From IMG/VR virus record IMGVR_UViG_3300013093_000202, positions 1 to 28,623 of that record: DNA of 28,623 nt; one strand, written 5' to 3'. Within the stretch, counting starts at the first letter, position 1. The number at the start of each line of letters is the position of its first letter. A program made the translations under genes and the position numbers. The notes below the pieces were generated by a model, which did not search any database, had not been told where the DNA came from, and saw only the letters and a program-made list of their open reading frames with translations. Origin of the DNA: a virus. Below are positions 23,891-28,623 of this stretch, one piece after another.

Positions 23891-24714
23891 AAAAAATTAG
23901 CCATATCCAATGTAAAGACCTGTGTATATTGATGCTGACATGCTGGGCATGTAACATTTAATGGTTTAAGTTCACTATCTTCTCGTAATTTAATAACATA
24001 ATCTCTAACAGCGGTGAATAAATTTCGATCGCAGTTGTGTAAAAATTCTTCAATGTGAGCTTGCTCGACAACAATACTGTTAGGAGTTCTTATTTCTGTA
24101 ATACTTTGACTCATTGCAGTTACAGTGACTTCAACAAGACTTTTCATCATTGAGTTAAGACGTGTTATTTTATCTGTTTCGGGCATTTCGGTATTATCGT
24201 TGACTGCTTGCAACATTTTTTGTTGTTCAAACTGTTTCAAACTATTGTTGGTCATTTCGCGATATGACAACGGACGGAAATGTAATTGCAAGTCACCCTT
24301 GACTAAAGGCTGATCGAAATCAGCGGATTTTAAGTTATCAATAACTGTGCGTAAATCTAAACCAAAATCATGTTCTTCGCCGCAGCTGGGACAAGTTGAT
24401 GAAATATCCATACTATGCCCATAACTGGCAATACGTATAGCAACTAACAGCACATCTAAGTCGATACTGGGAGTTGCCCAAGCATTAATAACATTTGGAC
24501 AGCAGCTTTGTATAACTCCGGTCACTGCTTCGCCATTGAACAAGGCGTCCGGAGTACGATAAGTGATTTCGTCAATTGCAGTCATTGGTAACACAGGCAA
24601 TTCGCCGTTTTCGGGATAGTTCAAAGAACCAGCAGGCCAGTTCTTGCCGTTACTGGGTAAACGTGTGTAAATGGCCGGTTGACGGAAAAACTTCATTAGC
24701 GGATTGGAATTCAT
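23875..24714 (-). CDS. 26: gp26-like baseplate hub assembly protein / tail assembly chaperone with a four-Cys zinc site
   Basis: This 279-residue protein opens with a turn-rich segment (IYTRLPSNGKNWPAGS) and PVLPMTAIDEITYRTPDAL, then a helical part with LDVLLVAIRIASYGHSMDIS. C108-x-x-C111 (TCPSCGEE) and C256-x-x-C259 (TCPACQHQ) bracket the middle and probably bind one zinc. The LPS-G-K start, the VLPMTA-DEI and PDAL segments and the VAIR-ASYGH stretch fit gp26-like proteins of T4-like phages. Such proteins help assemble the hub and tape measure rather than stay as major virion parts. T4 gp26 has 208 residues. The stop lies inside the overlap with the next frame, twelve bases after the slippery heptamer. 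AAGGA precedes the ATG. It is divergent from the tape measure gene, 60 bases away. Confidence 0.72.
   Translation of the reverse strand: MNSNPLMKFFRQPAIYTRLPSNGKNWPAGSLNYPENGELPVLPMTAIDEITYRTPDALFNGEAVTGVIQSCCPNVINAWATPSIDLDVLLVAIRIASYGHSMDISSTCPSCGEEHDFGLDLRTVIDNLKSADFDQPLVKGDLQLHFRPLSYREMTNNSLKQFEQQKMLQAVNDNTEMPETDKITRLNSMMKSLVEVTVTAMSQSITEIRTPNSIVVEQAHIEEFLHNCDRNLFTAVRDYVIKLREDSELKPLNVTCPACQHQYTQVFTLDMANFFDPAS
23890..23896 (-). promoter_or_regulatory. Candidate -1 programmed ribosomal frameshift site, T TTT TTC
   Basis: On the minus strand the heptamer T TTT TTC is in phase with the gp26-like frame (AAT TTT TTC GAT) at residues 273-276, just before its TAA. A -1 slip re-pairs both codons as TTT and enters the downstream 76-residue frame. 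A weak hairpin (ACCAG/CTGGT) lies about 26 bases beyond. This matches the tail assembly gene layout of many long-tailed phages (lambda G and G-T). Confidence 0.7.
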
Positions 24715-24774
24715 GGAAAATCCTTAGGTAAATATAGTTGTATACTTATCTGGATTTAACGGTACCAAGAAAAT
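24715..24774 (+). promoter_or_regulatory. Divergent 60-base control region between the gp26-like and tape measure genes
   Basis: This short gap must hold the leaders of both genes. The minus strand has AAGGA seven bases before the gp26-like ATG. On the plus strand only weak purine-rich sequence (CCAAGAAAAT) precedes the tape measure ATG. I looked for TATAAATA-type octamers on both strands. TATACTTA (24741-24748, plus) and TATATTTA (minus) each fit six of eight bases. I therefore name no promoter, though one on each strand is expected. Confidence 0.35.
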
Positions 24775-27700
24775 ATGACAGAAGCCGAATTACAAGATCT
24801 ATTAGAAAAGATTGCCCGCCAGACCGAATCCCTGGAGGAACTTACTTCTACCTTAAAAAACAATAATAAAGCCAATAAAGCAGGTGCATCCTCTAGCGGA
24901 AGCGATTATTCAGAATCTTATTCAAAACTTGCAAAAACCCTTGGCGAATCTGTTAGTAGTGCGATTTCAAAATCATTTATTACAAAATCTCGTACAGAAA
25001 AAGTAGCAAGCAAAGCAACCGGTGCGGCGTATAAAGCCGGAGCAACTGCAACAGATTCAATGAAAGCAGGCGACATTGCTGTTAAAAACTTTACTAAAGC
25101 AGTTAACAAAGCAGCAGGAGATCTAACAAGTTCTTTTGCATCGTTAGGTTCGTCTTTTACGAAAGGTACTGCTGGTGCTGCTTCATTTGCTGACGCAGCA
25201 GCATCGGGTGGGAAATTCTTATTAGCAACATTTGGAGCATCTGGTCCTTGGGCTGTAGCAGCAGAACTGGCCTTGGATGCAATGGTCGCATCTGCTAAAC
25301 AAGCAGATAAGCTGCATGCAAAAAACGAAGAATTACAAAAATCCGGTGCTAATGCCACTGATGGGTTAAACAGCGTCAACAAGATGCTGGGCAATTTTGG
25401 ACTTAGCGTCGATGAAGCCAATAAAATGCTCAGCCTGTTGTCAGGTAATACACAAGCATTACTCATGTTTCGCACAACAGTTGCAGACGGCGCCGATGCT
25501 TTGTCAAAAGTATTCGCCGATATGGGCGAGTCAGGTCTAAGAAAAGAATTAAAATTATTAGGCGTAAGCTACGAAGAACAAAGAGAAAGTTTAGCAAGTA
25601 ATCTATCACTTCAATCAAGACTTGGTCGATCTCAACAGATGTCAGTTAAAGACATGGCAAAAAGTACTGCTGATTATCTAAGAGAACAAGATGCCCTGAC
25701 ACGATTAACCGGTGCTACACGCAAGGAGCAGGAAAACGCTCGCGAACGTTTTATGGCCCAAGAACAAGCTCGTTTAAAAATTGAAAAATTAAAGCGAGAA
25801 GGTAAAACTGATGAAGCTGCTAATTTAGAGCAGACTAATAAACAAGTAACAGCTATTTTTGGCGAAGACATTGCTAAACAATTTGCTACAATGTCTGATG
25901 GTATTATCACTGAACAAAACAAAGGTCTGCAGATTTTAACCAATGGTATGGCAAGAGAAATTGCCATGCGTAAAGACTTAACACCGTCACAAAAAGCTGA
26001 TGAACTACGTAAAGCATTAAAAGCAGCACAAGGTGGAGGTGTTGAGCAACAGGCAGCAGTAGGAAACTTTGAAAAATTAACCGGCATCAATTACGGCAAG
26101 TATATGGATGCAATGGAAAAATCCACTGATCTTGAAAAACGTCGCAATGATGTTATGCAGCAACAGTTAAAACTGTCAGAAGGCAAAGGCAACGTTAAAG
26201 AAATGGCTGATATTGACGAAGCCAATTTAAAAATAAAAAAAGCCTGGATGGATTTCTTGCAATTAGTTCAAGGTCCGTTAATGAAAGGTTTTTCTATAGT
26301 GGCCAAAGTTGTCGGTGCGCTTGCTTCTGCATTCAGCGCACTGTTTAAAGCAGTAGAATTTATCGGTGATGTTATTGATAAACTATCAGAGGCGGTTGAT
26401 ACTATATTGACACCTTTTACCAGGCTCGGTGATGCAATTTCAAGTTTGATCGAAACTATAACAAATTGGATAGCGCATCCGATTGACTCAATTGGTAACT
26501 TATTCAGTTCAGGTGGATACACCGGCGATGGTGGCAAATACGAACCTGCTGGTGTAGTACACAAAGGCGAATATGTTTTAAATGCAGAAACAACTCGAGC
26601 ACTGGGTTTAAATCAATTGCCTGGCTATGCCAGCGGCGGCCTTGTAGGAAATGCAGGCATTAAAAACATAACAGGTGGCGGTGGTGATCTCACTGATACC
26701 AACAAGACTGTACATTCTTTTGATGAAGGTCTGAAAAAGATAATGCAAAACCCAGCCTTATTTGGCACCGGCGATAATAGTTTGCTTGGGTCAAGAGGTG
26801 TATTATCTCAATTGACAGATACATTTAAAAATCTATTAGATTCAATTGATGGTACTGGCGGCAGTCTTATTGATACAATTACTGGTTGGTTTTCCAAAAG
26901 TTCGGCACCGACAGCTACTGGAGTAAACTGGTCAGGCGGAAGTTATTCTGGCGGAACTGGCGGAACTGGTGGTGGTTATGTTATAGGTGGAGGAACAACT
27001 GGTGGCGGTGCTGCTACCGGAAACATACCTGCTACGCAACGAGGAATGAAAGGTGGAGCTACACAAGCTGGTCCTGCAGCTCCTGCATACGAAGGCCTTG
27101 GCAGTATGTCTGCCAAGTACGAATCTGGATCCAGAGGTAGTGAAGCAATAGGATACGATAAAACCGGGGGTACCAGCTACGGCAAATATCAAATAGCCTC
27201 AAAAACTGGTACTATGGATAAGTTCATGAGTTATCTTCAGGAAACTAATCCAGCAGCCGCAGCAAAACTACAAGCAGCAGGTCCGGCAGATTCTGGTAAA
27301 GATGGCAAGTTTGCTCAAACTTGGCAGGATATGGCCAAATCTGGAGAATTAGGAACTTCCGAACACGATTTTATAAAGAAAACACACTACGATCCTGCAA
27401 TGGCTGGCATTAAGGACAAAGGCCTATCTGACATGATCGGAGGTAACAAAGCCCTCCAAGACATGATGTGGAGTACTTCTGTACAGCACGGTGGTGCAGG
27501 TGCATCTGGCATAATGAACAAAGTTTATAAGCCGGGTATGAGTGCAGAAGATCTTACTAAAGCTGTATATGCAGAACGCGGTACAAGATTTGGCAGCAGT
27601 GACGAAAAAACTCGTGCTAGTGTTCAAAGTCGTTTTGGAAAAGAACAAGAAGAAACTTTAGCAAGATTAAAAGACCCTAACTCAAACGTAGCAATGGCTG

Positions 27701-28029
27701 CTCCCGGAATGCCTGTTGCGGCTGCTCCTGGAATGCCCGGAGCTGTTGATGCGAACGGACAGCCTATAGCTGGACCGACAATGCCTGTTGCAACAACAGC
27801 ACCTACATCTACTCAAGTTTCAGACATGATGGCCGGTGCTCAGGCACAAAACCAAGCTGTAGTTGCTGGGGGAGTTGGAGCTGCAACTGCAGGAGCAGGA
27901 GCTACCGGCGCAAATCAAGAAACAGCACAAGCTGATCCGCATCAAACACAATTATTAGAAAATCTAGTGTCATTGACTCGAGATCAAAACGCTACTATGA
28001 ACAAAATACTACAGAGTAGTACAGCTTAG
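24775..28029 (+). CDS. Tape measure protein with C-terminal peptidoglycan hydrolase domain
   Basis: The 1084-residue protein begins with a coiled coil ([20 protein letters not shown]), then long Ala/Lys/Ser-rich helices. Hydrophobic stretches lie at about 140-180 ([20 protein letters not shown]) and 505-575 ([19 protein letters not shown]). A typical tape measure segment follows at about 580-625: [20 protein letters not shown] then [12 protein letters not shown]. After a Gly/Thr-rich linker (about 710-760), residues about 780-960 carry [40 protein letters not shown] and [13 protein letters not shown]. These resemble the peptidoglycan-cleaving C-terminal domain of VgrG3-type spikes, with E783 as a likely catalytic residue. 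The end is Ala/Pro-rich and finishes in a coiled coil. The protein sets tail length and may open the cell wall on injection. T4 gp29 (590 residues) lacks the hydrolase, as I know it. Confidence 0.85.
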   Translation: MTEAELQDLLEKIARQTESLEELTSTLKNNNKANKAGASSSGSDYSESYSKLAKTLGESVSSAISKSFITKSRTEKVASKATGAAYKAGATATDSMKAGDIAVKNFTKAVNKAAGDLTSSFASLGSSFTKGTAGAASFADAAASGGKFLLATFGASGPWAVAAELALDAMVASAKQADKLHAKNEELQKSGANATDGLNSVNKMLGNFGLSVDEANKMLSLLSGNTQALLMFRTTVADGADALSKVFADMGESGLRKELKLLGVSYEEQRESLASNLSLQSRLGRSQQMSVKDMAKSTADYLREQDALTRLTGATRKEQENARERFMAQEQARLKIEKLKREGKTDEAANLEQTNKQVTAIFGEDIAKQFATMSDGIITEQNKGLQILTNGMAREIAMRKDLTPSQKADELRKALKAAQGGGVEQQAAVGNFEKLTGINYGKYMDAMEKSTDLEKRRNDVMQQQLKLSEGKGNVKEMADIDEANLKIKKAWMDFLQLVQGPLMKGFSIVAKVVGALASAFSALFKAVEFIGDVIDKLSEAVDTILTPFTRLGDAISSLIETITNWIAHPIDSIGNLFSSGGYTGDGGKYEPAGVVHKGEYVLNAETTRALGLNQLPGYASGGLVGNAGIKNITGGGGDLTDTNKTVHSFDEGLKKIMQNPALFGTGDNSLLGSRGVLSQLTDTFKNLLDSIDGTGGSLIDTITGWFSKSSAPTATGVNWSGGSYSGGTGGTGGGYVIGGGTTGGGAATGNIPATQRGMKGGATQAGPAAPAYEGLGSMSAKYESGSRGSEAIGYDKTGGTSYGKYQIASKTGTMDKFMSYLQETNPAAAAKLQAAGPADSGKDGKFAQTWQDMAKSGELGTSEHDFIKKTHYDPAMAGIKDKGLSDMIGGNKALQDMMWSTSVQHGGAGASGIMNKVYKPGMSAEDLTKAVYAERGTRFGSSDEKTRASVQSRFGKEQEETLARLKDPNSNVAMAAPGMPVAAAPGMPGAVDANGQPIAGPTMPVATTAPTSTQVSDMMAGAQAQNQAVVAGGVGAATAGAGATGANQETAQADPHQTQLLENLVSLTRDQNATMNKILQSSTA

Positions 28030-28062
28030 TGATAAGTAAACTACTACAATCGGAATAGATTA

Positions 28063-28623
28063 ATGGCAGATCAAGACAAAAAAGGGTGGAAAAAGTATTT
28101 TAAAGTCGCTAACGTAGCCGGCGACATAAGTCCATTGTCTGGCAGAGGTGCCGATGGATTGCCCGGATACGGACGTAACGATGGACGTGATCCTTTACGT
28201 GGACATGCAGATATTGTATATCGTAATTATGCAAGTCGTTTGCCCGAAGTTTATACAGGACATCCTAATCGCGTTGAGCGTTATAATCAGTACGAAAACA
28301 TGGATAGCGATACAGAAATCAATGCCTGTTTGGATATCTTAGCTGAATTTTGTACACAAACTACAGGTGACAATGTAGTACCTTTCCAAGCCAAATATAA
28401 TGATAAACCAACTGATAACGAAGTTGAAATTATTAAAAAACAACTGTTACAGTGGGTTAAACTTAACAAGTTAGATCAACGTATCTTCCGTATTTTCCGT
28501 AATGTACTCAAATACGGCGATCAAGTATTCATTCGTGACCCTGAAACATTTGAGTTAATGTGGACTGACATGACTAAAGTTGCTCGTGTTATTGTTAACG
28601 AGTCAGAAGGTAAGCGTCCAGAA
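28063..28623 (+). CDS. 20: Portal vertex protein, T4 gp20-like, 3' end outside the window
   Basis: The frame opens at the ATG at 28063 and runs to the window edge (187 residues). The N-terminus is MADQDKKGWKKYFKVANVAG. Further on it has the portal pattern RYNQYENMDSDTEINACLDI, LAEFCTQTTGDNVVPFQAK, LDQRIFRIFRNVLKYGDQVF and IRDPETFELMW, typical of gp20 of T4-like phages. gp20 forms the twelve-fold ring through which DNA enters and leaves the head, and to which the neck binds. T4 gp20 has 524 residues, so roughly two thirds lie beyond the window. It begins 33 bases after the tape measure stop on the same strand, with CGGAATAG as a weak ribosome site, so the two are probably read together. The protease, scaffold and head genes would be expected to follow. 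Confidence 0.9.
   Translation, partial: MADQDKKGWKKYFKVANVAGDISPLSGRGADGLPGYGRNDGRDPLRGHADIVYRNYASRLPEVYTGHPNRVERYNQYENMDSDTEINACLDILAEFCTQTTGDNVVPFQAKYNDKPTDNEVEIIKKQLLQWVKLNKLDQRIFRIFRNVLKYGDQVFIRDPETFELMWTDMTKVARVIVNESEGKRPE

Noticed and set aside
24918-25475. Minus-strand ORF of 185 residues opposite the tape measure gene
   Set aside because: The long open frame results from the Ala/Lys-rich codons of the tape measure; composition is atypical and no ribosome site or family motif is seen. The same applies to 25674-26090.
1-28623. CRISPR arrays, tRNA genes, insertion sequences, attachment sites
   Set aside because: I saw no regularly spaced repeats, no tRNA-like T-arm sequences, no transposase and no terminal inverted repeats.

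Overview
The window is a piece of a tailed-phage genome, a contractile-tailed virus built on the T4 plan (Caudoviricetes, distant from coliphage T4, with features I associate with marine or freshwater T4-like viruses). The evidence is the gene set. It holds baseplate wedge proteins like gp6, gp25 and gp53, a gp5-type spike, a gp48/gp54-like tube protein, a gp26-like assembly protein, a tape measure protein, a gp20-like portal, the gp46/gp47 recombination nuclease and a gp55-like late sigma factor. The DNA is AT-rich and almost fully coding. The host cannot be read from the sequence, and there are no tRNA or host genes.

Layout. (1) 1-16664, minus strand: a late structural block read right to left as tube protein (gp48/54-like), gp53, a 1039-residue unknown, gp5, gp25, gp6, then a giant protein in the T4 gp7 position that runs off the left edge. 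Most junctions are TAATG overlaps or near-contacts. (2) 16665-16777: a divergent control region with a late-type octamer on the minus strand and an extended -10 sigma70 promoter on the plus strand. (3) 16778-21262, plus strand: late sigma factor, then gp47, a methyltransferase and gp46 joined by ATGA overlaps, with a second sigma70 promoter before gp47. (4) 21263-22395: a GIY-YIG endonuclease, an out-of-frame piece of an endonuclease C-terminal domain, and about 400 bases without genes but rich in hairpins, which may be a structured RNA. (5) 22395-24714, minus strand: the gp26-like gene, a small ORF that appears to be reached by a -1 frameshift on T TTT TTC, three small unknown or weakly recognised genes, and a terminator. 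(6) 24775-28623, plus strand: a tape measure protein with a built-in peptidoglycan hydrolase domain, then the portal gene, cut by the right edge.

How the parts fit. Host-type promoters would express the sigma factor and nuclease genes early. The sigma factor would then direct RNA polymerase to late octamers such as the one about 90 bases from its own start on the other strand, turning on the baseplate block. The gp26-like protein and its frameshifted longer form look like the tail assembly chaperone pair of other long-tailed phages, and they sit divergently next to the tape measure gene they would serve.

The points most worth checking are the frameshift, the gene-free structured region, the hydrolase domain in the tape measure with no T4-type lysozyme seen in gp5, and the methyltransferase between gp47 and gp46.
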